Assembly: GCA_020725925.1 (NCBI GenBank)
Contig: DYTN01000001.1
Span: forward strand, 140,116-204,115
Direction: 5' to 3'
DNA from: Methanobacteriota archaeon
GTDB lineage: Archaea; Thermoplasmatota; Thermoplasmata; UBA10834
Length of the DNA stretch: 64,000 nt
The notes beneath the pieces were generated by a model, which saw only the letters and a program-made list of their open reading frames with translations, did not search any database and had not been told where the DNA came from. Position numbers and translations under genes: made by a program. Positions 20,529-30,489 of this stretch are shown in pieces (positions within the stretch are counted from its first letter, which is position 1; each line of letters begins with the position of its first letter).

Positions 20529-20840
20529 TCACGTCCCGCCCCAGAAGCGTCTCTGCCTGGCGAGCCAGGCCTCGGTCCCGACCCGGGTGCGCTCCTTAAG
20601 GTTCTCCAAGTGGTAGCCTGGAGGGCATCCGGGCCTGTCGTCAGGGACGAAGACACGCAGTTTGGCGCACGGGAACTCGTGACAGATGCCGCAGTGCTCA
20701 ATGCCCCGGCCTAGGCAGCACGCGACGAAGTGACATGTACCCCTCTTAGCCGACGTGCACCCCTCGCAGTCCTTCGAATAGTGATTGCACTTGCCGCAGA
20801 AATCCCCGCAGCATGCAGTCTCGGGATGGTCATCGCTCAT
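20529..20840 (-). CDS. DUF3795-type Cys-rich protein
   Basis: CCGDFCGKCNHYSKDCEGCTSAKRG... cysteine spacing. Confidence 0.8.
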   Translation of the reverse strand: MSDDHPETACCGDFCGKCNHYSKDCEGCTSAKRGTCHFVACCLGRGIEHCGICHEFPCAKLRVFVPDDRPGCPPGYHLENLKERTRVGTEAWLARQRRFWGGT

Positions 20841-22789
20841 AGCTCGAGTCCCCGCCTCTTCCCGATCCTGAGCTCCACTGGTGCCGCGGGCAGGGGCGGA
20901 GATTCGAAGAACATTATGACGTCATTGACTGGATCGACCGATTTGCGTGCATGCGTCGAGTCGAGGAAGTGGACCGCGCGCTTGTCCAGAATGACCGCCA
21001 CGCCCCTGTCGGTCTCACTCCTGATGAGCCTGCCGATGGCCTGCTGAAGCTTCCTCGCCGTGGGCGCCTTCACCGCGATGTCCCAGCCCTGGCCGAACTT
21101 GAGCTCGCAGAAGTGCTGGAAGGCCCTCTGCTTGGCAGTCGGCTTCGGGTACGGGACGCCGGCTATGATCGCGAGCTCCATCTCTGCTCCTGGGAAGTCT
21201 ATTCCCTCGCTCACCCTGCCACCGGAAATGGCGTGCAGGAGCGAGTTCCCGGGCGTGAGCTTGAAGTCGTCAACGACCCTCATGAAGTCCCCCTGGTCCA
21301 TGCCGCGGTCCTCGAAGTAGACGTTCCTGCCGAAGGGGGTCGTGCCGGTCCTCGACGAGATCCTCTCCATGAGCGAGTACGATGGGTAGAAGACCATTGT
21401 GCTTCTGCGCACGCTTGACGCGAGCCTGGTGATGTGGTCCGCGATCTTGTTCACGATCGTGCTGTCACGCTCGATGTCCTCGTACTTGGTCGTGACATCG
21501 TCGACGTAGAGCACGAGCTTGTTCTGAGGCGGGAAGGGCGAGGGGATGTCCGCAAGCATCGAGTCCCTGGGCAGGCCGATGGAGTCCCTGTATTCGTCCA
21601 AGGGCTTCAGCGTCCCCGACATGTGCACGCTCGCATGGCACTCGGCGATGGGCCTGCATGCGATCGAGGCGTCTAGGCAGTATGCCTCGAAAGCCTTCGT
21701 CTCGCCGAGGGTCACGAGCTTCACGTACTGCTCCTCGTCGACCCCCTGCCAGACGGCAAGGAACCTGGCTGTGCCGTGAATGTAGGACCTCGGTAGCCTG
21801 CCCGCGAGCCTCCTGTGATCCTTGACCATCTCGCCGAAGTTCAACGCCTGCGTGAGGAGGCCTGCTAGGCCCCTGCTGGTCAGGTGAGTGCGGAACATGA
21901 GCTCTTCCTCGAGATGGGACTGAGGAATGATTCCGTCCTCGTCGATGATGTAGTCCTCGACGGCCTTGTCCAGGACCTCCGCGGTCATCATGAGGAAGTC
22001 CCGGAGGCTGATGCCTTCGGCAATCTCAGGGTCACCGAACTCATCCACCTCCTTCTCTGCCATCTTGAGGCCCACGGAGCTGAGGGTCGCGGACTCGAGC
22101 TCCCTCGCGAAGGAGGGCAAGTTGTGCGCCTCGTCCACTATCAGGACGATGTCCTGCATGGCGCACGCCATCCAGTCCAGGAGCGCGTGCCTGATGAACC
22201 CGTCGAAGAACATGATGTACGGAGCAGTGACGACCTCCGCGGCGGGGATGTGCATCTTGGATATCTCGTACGGGCACAGCCCCCGGTCGATGCAGTGTGC
22301 GGCGAACTCCTCCGCGGTCGGCAGCTCGTCCCTGGCGAAGTGCATCACTGGCTGGAGGTCCTCCGACAGCGTCGCGGCGTAGTACTTGCACGCCTCCTCG
22401 TCTCCTCGGATCACTCTCGCCTTGCGCTCGCTACAGACCTTGGACAGCTCCTCCGGGCTCCCCTGGGCCAGCTCCGAGTCCGTCCTGGCCAGGGGACACA
22501 TGTTCCTCCTGCCCTGGATTGCCACCCCGAAGACCCTGGAGCATTCGGATATCTGCCTCAGCTCGAGCATGACCTGCCGCTGCTGCGAGTTGGTCCTGGT
22601 GAGGTACAGGAGCTTCTTCCCTCGCTCCTTGCAGAACGCGACGCAGGCGGTCAACGCGCACACGGTCTTGCCCGTGCCCGTGCCGCTCTCGAGCACCAGG
22701 TGAGCCCTGTCAGTGCATGCGGAGGCGATGAGCCCGACGAGCCGTTCTTGGCCCTGCCTGGGCTCGTAGGGAAAGCCCTTGGTGAGCAT
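20837..22789 (-). CDS. XPD/DinG family ATP-dependent DNA helicase
   Basis: Walker A ESGTGTGKTVCALTA, DEAH VDEAHNL, Fe-S cysteine region, motif VI AIGRLIRSETDRGV. Confidence 0.92.
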   Translation of the reverse strand: MLTKGFPYEPRQGQERLVGLIASACTDRAHLVLESGTGTGKTVCALTACVAFCKERGKKLLYLTRTNSQQRQVMLELRQISECSRVFGVAIQGRRNMCPLARTDSELAQGSPEELSKVCSERKARVIRGDEEACKYYAATLSEDLQPVMHFARDELPTAEEFAAHCIDRGLCPYEISKMHIPAAEVVTAPYIMFFDGFIRHALLDWMACAMQDIVLIVDEAHNLPSFARELESATLSSVGLKMAEKEVDEFGDPEIAEGISLRDFLMMTAEVLDKAVEDYIIDEDGIIPQSHLEEELMFRTHLTSRGLAGLLTQALNFGEMVKDHRRLAGRLPRSYIHGTARFLAVWQGVDEEQYVKLVTLGETKAFEAYCLDASIACRPIAECHASVHMSGTLKPLDEYRDSIGLPRDSMLADIPSPFPPQNKLVLYVDDVTTKYEDIERDSTIVNKIADHITRLASSVRRSTMVFYPSYSLMERISSRTGTTPFGRNVYFEDRGMDQGDFMRVVDDFKLTPGNSLLHAISGGRVSEGIDFPGAEMELAIIAGVPYPKPTAKQRAFQHFCELKFGQGWDIAVKAPTARKLQQAIGRLIRSETDRGVAVILDKRAVHFLDSTHARKSVDPVNDVIMFFESPPLPAAPVELRIGKRRGLEL

Positions 22790-22997
22790 GGAGCACCAGA
22801 TTACGCACGCAGGGCAATAATGTCTTTCGCTGGGTGATGCGAAAGTAGATTCCGGGCCATCGCATACTTCAGTTCGGGTAGATGGACTGAAGCTCACACT
22901 CCTTCCCGAGAAAAGACAACAGGGTAGGAAAGGCGCATGGGAGTCCCGCAACGTCCCAAATAGCTCGAGATGCCTATGGAAATCCGAAAGTGGAAGA

Positions 22998-23426
22998 ATG
23001 ACCCGCTCTGAAGAGACCCGACACACTGCAAGGCAGAAGCTTGTCGAGTCCTCCGCATTAGAGGAAGATGACCGCCTGTGGCTTCCAGGCAATCCTCTCG
23101 AGGAGGTTTCTCGAGGCTACATGTACACCGCTCCGGACTACTACCAGAGCATTATGGCCGGAAGAACTCCTGAGTGGAAGAGGAGGTACTGGGCGATGAA
23201 TGCATTGCTCCTCATGGTAGGTGTTGGCTTCATCTCGTTGTCCTCCATGTTCATCCTCTACGGACCTAACATCGGCTTGGTTCCAGCTGTGGCATTGTTC
23301 CTGACCGGAGTCGCATTTCTGGGAGTGACAGCTTTCTTGATTGTGCGGTCCTTGACGAATCTGGAGTATGGCCTTCGCATTTCGGCACAAGAAGACTCTC
23401 CCTTGAGACGAAGAAAAGATGTCTAG
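22998..23426 (+). CDS. hypothetical two-TM membrane protein
   Basis: 142 aa with two strong TM segments; divergent from the helicase. Confidence 0.5.
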   Translation: MTRSEETRHTARQKLVESSALEEDDRLWLPGNPLEEVSRGYMYTAPDYYQSIMAGRTPEWKRRYWAMNALLLMVGVGFISLSSMFILYGPNIGLVPAVALFLTGVAFLGVTAFLIVRSLTNLEYGLRISAQEDSPLRRRKDV

Positions 23427-23580
23427 CTCTCCGCTTCGGGAAAATACCCTGAGAAGGGAGAGGCGTTGACGTTCTCTGCCAGTACTGCTCTGATCGGGCT
23501 TGTTCCAGGCCGGTAGTCAAAGCCAAAGGGTCTCGGTCGCCAGCAGATTCCAGGCCAATATCCAGTTCCACACAACGGGC

Positions 23581-24024
23581 TTATTCGCGGCTCCAGATGT
23601 CGTCTGGGACCTCGTCGTAGACGTTGCCGGACTCGCTGCTGCCGTCCTGGGCCCCGCGCTTGCCAGATATGAGCTCGTGGATGCGCTCCTTCCGGAACAT
23701 CCAGTAGTGGATCCTCCACTCCCTGCCGTCGTACAGCGTCGTCTCCTCGCGCTCGGTCATCAGTATGCCCGCGTCCTCGAGCATGTAGAATGCGTCCCTA
23801 TCCTCGGGCTCGAGCACGTTGTCGATTATCCGCTCGCTGTACCCGAAGAAGTTCATCACATGCTGGGCCATCGCCCTCGCCTCTTCCTCCGGCATCCCCT
23901 GCTTGTCTATGCTGTTCTTGATGGCCTTGGTGAGGTGCTCCACCGTGAGCGTCGTGGAGCTGAGGTCTCCCTCGGACTTCTTGAGCTTCGTCAGGATGTT
24001 GACTGACTCCCCGCTTCTCTTCAC
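23581..24024 (-). CDS. archaeal protein of unknown function (possible DUF6015-type)
   Basis: 147 aa from GTG 24024; soluble, acidic; family assignment from memory only. Confidence 0.6.
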   Translation of the reverse strand: MKRSGESVNILTKLKKSEGDLSSTTLTVEHLTKAIKNSIDKQGMPEEEARAMAQHVMNFFGYSERIIDNVLEPEDRDAFYMLEDAGILMTEREETTLYDGREWRIHYWMFRKERIHELISGKRGAQDGSSESGNVYDEVPDDIWSRE

Positions 24025-24186
24025 AATAACACAACCCCTCTCATGCTGGAAACGGCAAGAACCTGCTTCGGAAGATTCATTTAGCTGTCCGATGTATAAA
24101 TAGGTTCGTTTTGTACGAGCGTGGGCTGGCACGAAGCTTCGTTTCCTCTGAAGCCATGCCAGTGCGCTCGGTGGACAGAAACGTAC

Positions 24187-24507
24187 ATGGAGGATGGCAT
24201 CGTGCTCGTGGAGTTCAGCGTGGTTCCCGTGGGCAAGGGGGAGAGCGTAAGCCCCTATGTCGCAGAGTGCCTGAGGATTGTGGAGGCGTCGGGGCTCGCA
24301 TACAGGATCAACCCGATGGGGACGGTCCTGGAGGGCGAGTACGACGACGTGATGGGCGTGATAAGGAAGTGCCACATGCGCGTCATGGAGATGTGCCCCA
24401 GGGTCATAACATCCGTCAAGATAGACGACAGGAAGGGCAGGGGGAGCGCGCTCGAGGAGAAGATAGCATCCGTCGAGAGGCTCGTCGGCAAAGAGCTGAA
24501 GAAGTGA
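24187..24507 (+). CDS. MTH1187/YkoF-type thiamine-binding domain protein
   Basis: VLVEFSVVPVGKGESVSPYVAECLRIVEASGLAYRINPMGTVLEG is typical of this family. Confidence 0.88.
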   Translation: MEDGIVLVEFSVVPVGKGESVSPYVAECLRIVEASGLAYRINPMGTVLEGEYDDVMGVIRKCHMRVMEMCPRVITSVKIDDRKGRGSALEEKIASVERLVGKELKK

Positions 24508-24528
24508 GAAAGGTCGAAAGAAAAGTCA

Positions 24529-24600
24529 TCCGGACGAGGCCCGCTGGCCCCCTCCAGATCAGAGGTTTTCCGTGTGCACCCTCTCAGCCTTAGGTCCGGA
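24529..24600 (-). promoter_or_regulatory. TPP-riboswitch-like sequence (degenerate or variant)
   Basis: Minus strand: TCCGGAC...AAGGCTGAGA...CTGATCTGG-N6-CCAGCG...GTCCGGA, matching thi-box landmarks with a 7-bp closing stem; the canonical UAAUG and 5' GGGGUGC are missing. Confidence 0.33.
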
Positions 24601-24607
24601 CCCAGGC

Positions 24608-25009
24608 CTACGGGAACATATCTGCCCAGTTGATGGTCCAGAACCCGACCAGTATGATCACGAGCGCTGCCGAGAAGATCATCACGACCCTGACCCACTT
24701 CTCAAGGTCGTGCCTCATTAGCCCGCCCACGATCAACGCGCCAGTCAGCATCAGCACGCCGAACCCCTTGAACGCAGCGCCGAGGTCGAGGCCGTCGCTG
24801 GAGTCCGCAGTGCCCCAGATCAGCGATCCCAACCACATCAGGAAGAGGCCCAGCACCACTACCACTGCGAGGACGAAGTCCGACACTAGCGGCCTGAACA
24901 TCTCGCCCAAAGTCTTGTGTGGCGGCTGGTATGCTGGCTGATACATCGGGTATGGCCCCGGTGGCATTTGCCCAGGTGGTTGTCCAGAAACCATTTTTAT
25001 CCCTTCCAT
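24608..25009 (-). CDS. hypothetical multi-TM membrane protein with Pro/Tyr-rich N-terminus
   Basis: PPGQMPPGPYPMYQPAYQPP head followed by 3 TM segments. Confidence 0.65.
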   Translation of the reverse strand: MEGIKMVSGQPPGQMPPGPYPMYQPAYQPPHKTLGEMFRPLVSDFVLAVVVVLGLFLMWLGSLIWGTADSSDGLDLGAAFKGFGVLMLTGALIVGGLMRHDLEKWVRVVMIFSAALVIILVGFWTINWADMFP

Positions 25010-25142
25010 TTCGATAATGGGTTCAATATGTAATATCCTTTTCGGAGCGGGTATATAAAGAGCAGGAGCAGTCAGGCAGGGTCAATGGTTGTGGCTCAGA
25101 ACGATGGTCTAGGGGGCTTTCGGTGGGGGGCGAAAGGGAATG

Positions 25143-25256
25143 CTACTGCTCGGGGGTTTGCTCGGCCCCGTTCTCCTGCGGATGCCGCTTCTTAATCACG
25201 ACCACGCGGCACTTCTTCACGCGGGCAATTACGGGCTTCCCGAAGTGTACTTCCAC
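25143..25256 (-). CDS. small basic ORF (37 aa), not in supplied ORF track
   Basis: GTG start 4 nt after AAGGTGG; MEVHFGKPVIARVKKCRVVVIKKRHPQENGAEQTPEQ; TATA-like TTTAAATAC upstream. Confidence 0.4.
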   Translation of the reverse strand: MEVHFGKPVIARVKKCRVVVIKKRHPQENGAEQTPEQ

Positions 25257-25405
25257 GCTGCCACCTTGTCGAGACGCACATGTTCGCCCCACCCGCGCGA
25301 CCTGTGTTCTCTCGCGGATATCATGTTGTCAATCGTATTTAAAGCAGATGTCTCGCCTTCGTACGTTGACACTGGCCACGGCCGTCTGCTTGAAATACGA
25401 CCAGG

Positions 25406-25918
25406 CTAGCGCTGAGCCATGTAGATCGAAGCCTTGGCCGCCAACGCCTTGAGTTCATCGTTGAGGGTCGCCGTGTCGGCCGACGACGTGCCCCGGACCA
25501 CCTTCGCGGGAGCGCCCATGACGAACGACTCTGCCGGGATCCTCGTCCCTGGCGGGATCAGGCTCCCCGCGGCCACGATCGAGCGCTCGCCCACGGTCGC
25601 GTTGTCAAGGATAATCGCACCGACGCCAACGATGCACTCGGCCGCGATCCTGCACCCGTGCAGCCTCGCCCCGTGCGACACGATGCACTTGTCCCCGACC
25701 ACGACGGGCCTGCCCCGGGGCGCCTCCGCAAAGCCGAGGTCGAGGATGGCCGAGCCCCTGCCTATCTCCACGTAGTCGTCGTCCGCCCTGAGGACCGCTC
25801 CAGGCCAGATGCTGCACCTGTCCTTGAGCCGCACATCCCCGATCACGACAGCGGCTTCGTCGACGTAGACCCCCGAGCCCAGGGAAGGTTTCTTCTCGCC
25901 GAAGTTTCTGAGGACCAT
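25406..25918 (-). CDS. gamma-carbonic anhydrase family / hexapeptide protein
   Basis: Hexapeptide repeats with VVGDKCIVSHGARLHGCRI. Confidence 0.88.
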   Translation of the reverse strand: MVLRNFGEKKPSLGSGVYVDEAAVVIGDVRLKDRCSIWPGAVLRADDDYVEIGRGSAILDLGFAEAPRGRPVVVGDKCIVSHGARLHGCRIAAECIVGVGAIILDNATVGERSIVAAGSLIPPGTRIPAESFVMGAPAKVVRGTSSADTATLNDELKALAAKASIYMAQR

Positions 25919-26037
25919 CCTACCGGCTTCATAATCGCATCGTGCTTCAAAATAGCTTCCGCAGCCGAAGCCGGGGTCGGATGCGCGCTCCCCCGAACAG
26001 CTTATCTACCGCATAGCTCCTTCAAGTCCAAAGGCCC

Positions 26038-27741
26038 TTGCTTGTTGCCGGGCGACTCATCTCTCCCCGGAGGTTAGCCGCATTGGTTCCAGACCCAAAC
26101 AGAGCGGACATCATCCATACCGTGTACAACCTCACTGCAAAGCTGAGGAACGTCAAGGATGCTGCCGAGGCCTTCAAGGTCATCGCCGAGGAGGTCAGGA
26201 GCGCGACGAACGCGGACTTCGCCGCGCTGTTCCTGGTCGAGAAGGGTTCTCCTCATCTGAAGGCGTACGGCGTGTCAGGTGTGGATGTCGACAGCAAGAT
26301 ACCCTTGCCAGCGATCCACATCGACGAGGAGTTCAGGCGTAGGGCCTCGACTGCGGGCGAACCGGTCGTCCTCAGGTTCGATTCGCCGTCGGATGTTCCG
26401 TCCGTGGCGCGTGACCTCGCCAGAACCATCGGGGTGGACCATGCGCTCATATGCTCCATCATTCTAAGGGGCGAGTTCATAGGATACCTGGCCGTCGGAG
26501 CGAAGAAGGGCTCTCCCCCGTTCACGGACGACACGGAAGCATTCATTGGCGCGACTGCGGCGAGCATCGCGATCGCGATAGACGACATCCGGACCCACAT
26601 GCGTCTCAGCAGGGCGAAGGAGGACACGGAGCGGCTGCTGGCCGTGGCTCCCATCGGCATATTCACATGCGACCCGAAGGGGATCTTCACATCGGTCAAC
26701 AGGCAGATGCTGCAGATGCTGGATCGAGAGTCCGAGGAGGAGCTCATAGGCACGAGCGTGTTCGAGCTCCCGCTCATGACCAAGTCCGGGCTCGACGCCC
26801 CGATCATCCAGGCCATGGAGGGACACGAGGCGGAGAAGGCAGACGTGCACCTCGTCCCCAGACAGGACAAGGCCATCTACCTGCACGCCAAGGCCACCCC
26901 GATCAAGTCCGACCGGGGCGACGTCCAGAGCATCTTGCTGGTCGTGATGGACATCTCGTCCAAGGTGAGGCTCCAGAACCAGCTTGAAAGGTCGTACGAG
27001 AAGCTCACCCAGACATACCAGGAGCTCGAGAGGGTCACAAAGATGAAGACCCAGTTCATCGACGTCGTCTCGCACGAGCTGCGGACCCCCCTGACGGTCA
27101 TGCGGGGGTACATCGACCTCGTGGAGTCCGAGTACTCTTCCCAGCTGGACCCCAAGTTCTCGTCCAGGCTGAAGATCATCAAGGCCAACACGGACAAGCT
27201 CTACGCCCTCGTCGAGAGCATGCTCGACGTGAGCAGGCTCGAGAAAAGGTCCCTCCAGATACACCACGAGCCCGTCAGGGTAGACACGATTCTCGAAGAG
27301 ATCATCCAGAACAGGCTCCACGACGCCGAGGAGAAGAGGCAGTCCCTGACCCTCGAGGTCGAGGGCCGGCTCCCGCTCATGATGGCCGACAGGCGGAGGC
27401 TCAAAGACGTCTTCAACAACATCGTGGACAACGCCCTGAAGTACACGCAGGAGGGCGGCAGGGTGCAGGTGAGCGCCCGGGACGAGGGCCGGATGATCCA
27501 TGTCTGGGTCAAGGACAACGGCGTCGGGATACCGCTTGAGAATCTGGGCAAGATCTTCGACAGGTTCCACATAGTCGCCAGCGACGACCTTTCCCACCAG
27601 GTGAACCGGCTCGGGCTGGGGCTACCCATCGCGAAGGGGATAATCGAGGCCCACGGGGGCAGGATCTGGGTCGAGAGCCAGGTGGGCAAGGGGAGCGTGT
27701 TCCACGTGGACCTCCCCAAGGAGCAGCCCAAGAGCGCCTGA
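26038..27741 (+). CDS. GAF-PAS sensor histidine kinase
   Basis: GAF-like N-terminus, PAS, H-box DVVSHELRTPLTVMRGYI, N-box FNNIVDNALKYTQEGG, G-boxes DNGVGIPLENLGKIFDRF / GLGLPIAKGIIEAHGG. Confidence 0.93.
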   Translation: MLVAGRLISPRRLAALVPDPNRADIIHTVYNLTAKLRNVKDAAEAFKVIAEEVRSATNADFAALFLVEKGSPHLKAYGVSGVDVDSKIPLPAIHIDEEFRRRASTAGEPVVLRFDSPSDVPSVARDLARTIGVDHALICSIILRGEFIGYLAVGAKKGSPPFTDDTEAFIGATAASIAIAIDDIRTHMRLSRAKEDTERLLAVAPIGIFTCDPKGIFTSVNRQMLQMLDRESEEELIGTSVFELPLMTKSGLDAPIIQAMEGHEAEKADVHLVPRQDKAIYLHAKATPIKSDRGDVQSILLVVMDISSKVRLQNQLERSYEKLTQTYQELERVTKMKTQFIDVVSHELRTPLTVMRGYIDLVESEYSSQLDPKFSSRLKIIKANTDKLYALVESMLDVSRLEKRSLQIHHEPVRVDTILEEIIQNRLHDAEEKRQSLTLEVEGRLPLMMADRRRLKDVFNNIVDNALKYTQEGGRVQVSARDEGRMIHVWVKDNGVGIPLENLGKIFDRFHIVASDDLSHQVNRLGLGLPIAKGIIEAHGGRIWVESQVGKGSVFHVDLPKEQPKSA

Positions 27742-27786
27742 GACGGTCAGCAGGATTCTAATACCAATGTGCAATCTACGCGTCTG

Positions 27787-28695
27787 ATGGCGTCCAGGGA
27801 GAGGTCCAACGCGGTGATGCTCACCGCGCTCGCAAGCCTCATCTGGGGCACATCGTTCCCCGGGGCCGAGTGGGGCCTCCGCTACGTGGGGAACGACATC
27901 TTCTTCCTGTGGCTCAGGTTCGTCGTCGCGGTCGCGATCACGCTCTCCGTGGTGCTCTACCTGCGGAGGCTCTCACTCTCCATCTTCCGCCAGCCCATCA
28001 TCTGGCTGATCGGCGGGTTCAATGCCGGGGGGTTCATCATGCAGTATGTGGGCCTCACCATCACGACCGCCTCGAAGACGGCCCTGCTGGTGGACATAAA
28101 CGTGGTCGCCGTGGCGATCGTGTCGTACTTCGCGTTCAAGGAGCGTCTCGGGAAGCTGCAGGTCGCGGGCATCGCCAGCGGCATGATAGGCATATTCCTC
28201 ATCACGCTCAACAAGGACCTGGTGTTCGACACCGAGGAGATCGTGGGGGACCTTCTTGTGTACCTGGCAGGCTGGTCGTGGGTGTTCTTCATCGTACTGA
28301 ACAAGAAGATGCTCGACAAGCACGACGGGGTCGAGATAAGCTCGGCAGCGATAGTGACCTGCGGGGCGTGGTTGACCGTGCCTACAGCGTACCTTGGGCT
28401 CACCGGAGCCGACCTGACGATTGAGGGGCCCGCGTGGGGAGCCATCATCTTCCTTGGCCTGTTCTGCACATCGATAGCGACGCTCCTGTGGGCGCTGGGC
28501 CTCGAGGGCGTGTCCGCTACGGCCTCAGCGACTATAATGCTCATCGAGGTCGTGACAGCGCTCGTCCTATCCTTCACTCTGCTGGACGAGACCCTGAGCG
28601 CCGCTGCCGCTGCAGGTGCCGCACTCGTGCTGTTTGCGATATTCATGGTCGCGGGAACAGGCGCCGGGGAGAGGCCGGCCGTGAAGACCACATAG
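27787..28695 (+). CDS. EamA/DMT family transporter
   Basis: ~10 TM segments, two EamA-like repeats (LIWGTSFPGAEWGLRY). Confidence 0.88.
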   Translation: MASRERSNAVMLTALASLIWGTSFPGAEWGLRYVGNDIFFLWLRFVVAVAITLSVVLYLRRLSLSIFRQPIIWLIGGFNAGGFIMQYVGLTITTASKTALLVDINVVAVAIVSYFAFKERLGKLQVAGIASGMIGIFLITLNKDLVFDTEEIVGDLLVYLAGWSWVFFIVLNKKMLDKHDGVEISSAAIVTCGAWLTVPTAYLGLTGADLTIEGPAWGAIIFLGLFCTSIATLLWALGLEGVSATASATIMLIEVVTALVLSFTLLDETLSAAAAAGAALVLFAIFMVAGTGAGERPAVKTT

Positions 28696-28697
28696 CC

Positions 28698-30245
28698 CTA
28701 TCCAGCTGCCTCGGGCTGACGCTCCGGAGGGCCGCCCTCTCCCGAACCGAATCCCGTCTCCTCCTTCCTCGGGTCCTTGCCCTCCTTCATCAGCTCCATC
28801 GGCTCCCTCAGCCTCCGCTGCATGTACCACGCGGCGATCCTGAACAGCCTCACCCTTGTGGAGCTCAGCCGGTTCTGCCTGAAGAGCTCCTCCATCAGGA
28901 CCGGGGCCCAGCGGAAGTCGTGCTCCATGCACTCCGCCAGGAGCACCCAGTGCTCGGGGAGCATCTCCTCGCTCTTGAAGAACTCGTCGTCCTTCATCTC
29001 TCCGAGGGGGACGAAGAACAGGGGGACTATGAGGCACTTGTAGCCCCTGAGGTCCGCTATCAGCTCGGTCGTCTTCTCAACGTCCGCCGCGGTCTCGCCT
29101 GGCATGCCCATCACGAGCGTGCCGCAGGGTATCCAGCCGTTGTCGGAGAGCAGTTTGATCGACTCCTTGACCACCTCTGGCCACTTCTCCGGATCGAACG
29201 GCTTCGCCTTGCCCTTCATGTGCTTGTTGACGAGCGCAACTGAGCCGGTCTCGATGCCGGTCTGGGCGTACATGTGCCTCCTGCCATCGGCCCCCGCAAG
29301 CTCGCTGATGTCCTCGACGAGCTTCGGCTCCGCGAGCGCGGACGAGAGGGCGATGTGGCTTATGCCAAGGTTCTCCGTGAGCTTGAGCACCTCCTCAATG
29401 AGCCTCACGACCTCAGCCCGCTCCGGCCTCATGCCCTTGGCCCTGTACCTCAGAACGTCCTCCGAGTGGAGCGTGATCTTGTTGGAGCCGTTCAGGTTTA
29501 TCTTGACCTCCTCGAGTATGCGCTCCATGGGGATGTGCCTGATCAGCCTCATGTTGGGGTTGCAGAACTCGCACCCTCGGCCGCATCCTCTGCTGATCTC
29601 GACGGTGCCGTTAATCGTTGGGCCTAGTATCCTCGGCATCTTCTCGACCGGCACCGGCCCTCCGGAGACCTTCGACGGCAGCGGCCTTCCCTGGATGGCG
29701 TTCATGAAGAGCTCCGGGGCCAGCAGCTCCCCCTCTCCCTCCACGACGCAGTCGACCCCCAGCCGAGCGCGCTCTGCATCGTCCGAGAGCTGCCACGCGC
29801 CCGGTCCACCCACGATGACCTTCGCGTCCGAGCTGCGGATCGCGGGGTCGGTCACGAGCTTCCTGAAGAAGTAGGTAGTGTATGTCTCCCTTCCGAGCAG
29901 GCTTGAGAAGGTGCTCGACGCGGGCCCTCTGCCCATCGGGTCGGACGAGGTTATGCCGATGGCCTTGGTCTCCGGACCGATCATTGTGCTCAGCCGGTCA
30001 GGGTGCGCGATGCCTATATCACCATCAGGAATCCCCGAGGCCACGAGGGCAGCCTGGACCTTTCTCAGGCCGCAGGGTGCGCGGTCAATCGTGCCCTTCC
30101 GTCTCGGCTGGGGCGGGCAGAAGAGCCTCGTGTAGAGCCACTTGGGCAACACCCTGGGGAAGCATGCCGCGAACCCTATGAACATGCTTCCGTTGTAGCT
30201 CGAGGTGAGGGTCCTGTCTGCTGTCAGAACGACTCTGTAACCCAT
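28698..30245 (-). CDS. B12-binding-domain-type radical SAM protein
   Basis: EISRGCGRGCEFCNPNMR (CX3CX2C) preceded by a Rossmann-like domain (VIVGGPGAWQL). Confidence 0.85.
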   Translation of the reverse strand: MGYRVVLTADRTLTSSYNGSMFIGFAACFPRVLPKWLYTRLFCPPQPRRKGTIDRAPCGLRKVQAALVASGIPDGDIGIAHPDRLSTMIGPETKAIGITSSDPMGRGPASSTFSSLLGRETYTTYFFRKLVTDPAIRSSDAKVIVGGPGAWQLSDDAERARLGVDCVVEGEGELLAPELFMNAIQGRPLPSKVSGGPVPVEKMPRILGPTINGTVEISRGCGRGCEFCNPNMRLIRHIPMERILEEVKINLNGSNKITLHSEDVLRYRAKGMRPERAEVVRLIEEVLKLTENLGISHIALSSALAEPKLVEDISELAGADGRRHMYAQTGIETGSVALVNKHMKGKAKPFDPEKWPEVVKESIKLLSDNGWIPCGTLVMGMPGETAADVEKTTELIADLRGYKCLIVPLFFVPLGEMKDDEFFKSEEMLPEHWVLLAECMEHDFRWAPVLMEELFRQNRLSSTRVRLFRIAAWYMQRRLREPMELMKEGKDPRKEETGFGSGEGGPPERQPEAAG

Positions 30246-30489
30246 GTGGCGTCGCCCCCCAGATCATCCTTGCATGTTCCCGGCTTGGAGAGAAAGCCTT
30301 CTCTCTTGCACACAGTATGACTGCGGCTTCAACTCCAGGTCGAACTAGAGAATAAGAGCGGCCCCACGATATTTAGGCGTTGCGCAGAGCATTCGTTCAA
30401 TCATGCGTCGGGCGTCGAAGATTGGACATCGAGAACGAGCAGTCCCGCAAAGGGCATTACTCCCTTCGCACATCAGCCCCGCCATATCG

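Noticed and set aside
26464-27597. 377-aa minus-strand ORF
   Set aside because: Antisense to the histidine kinase, whose motifs are unambiguous on the plus strand.
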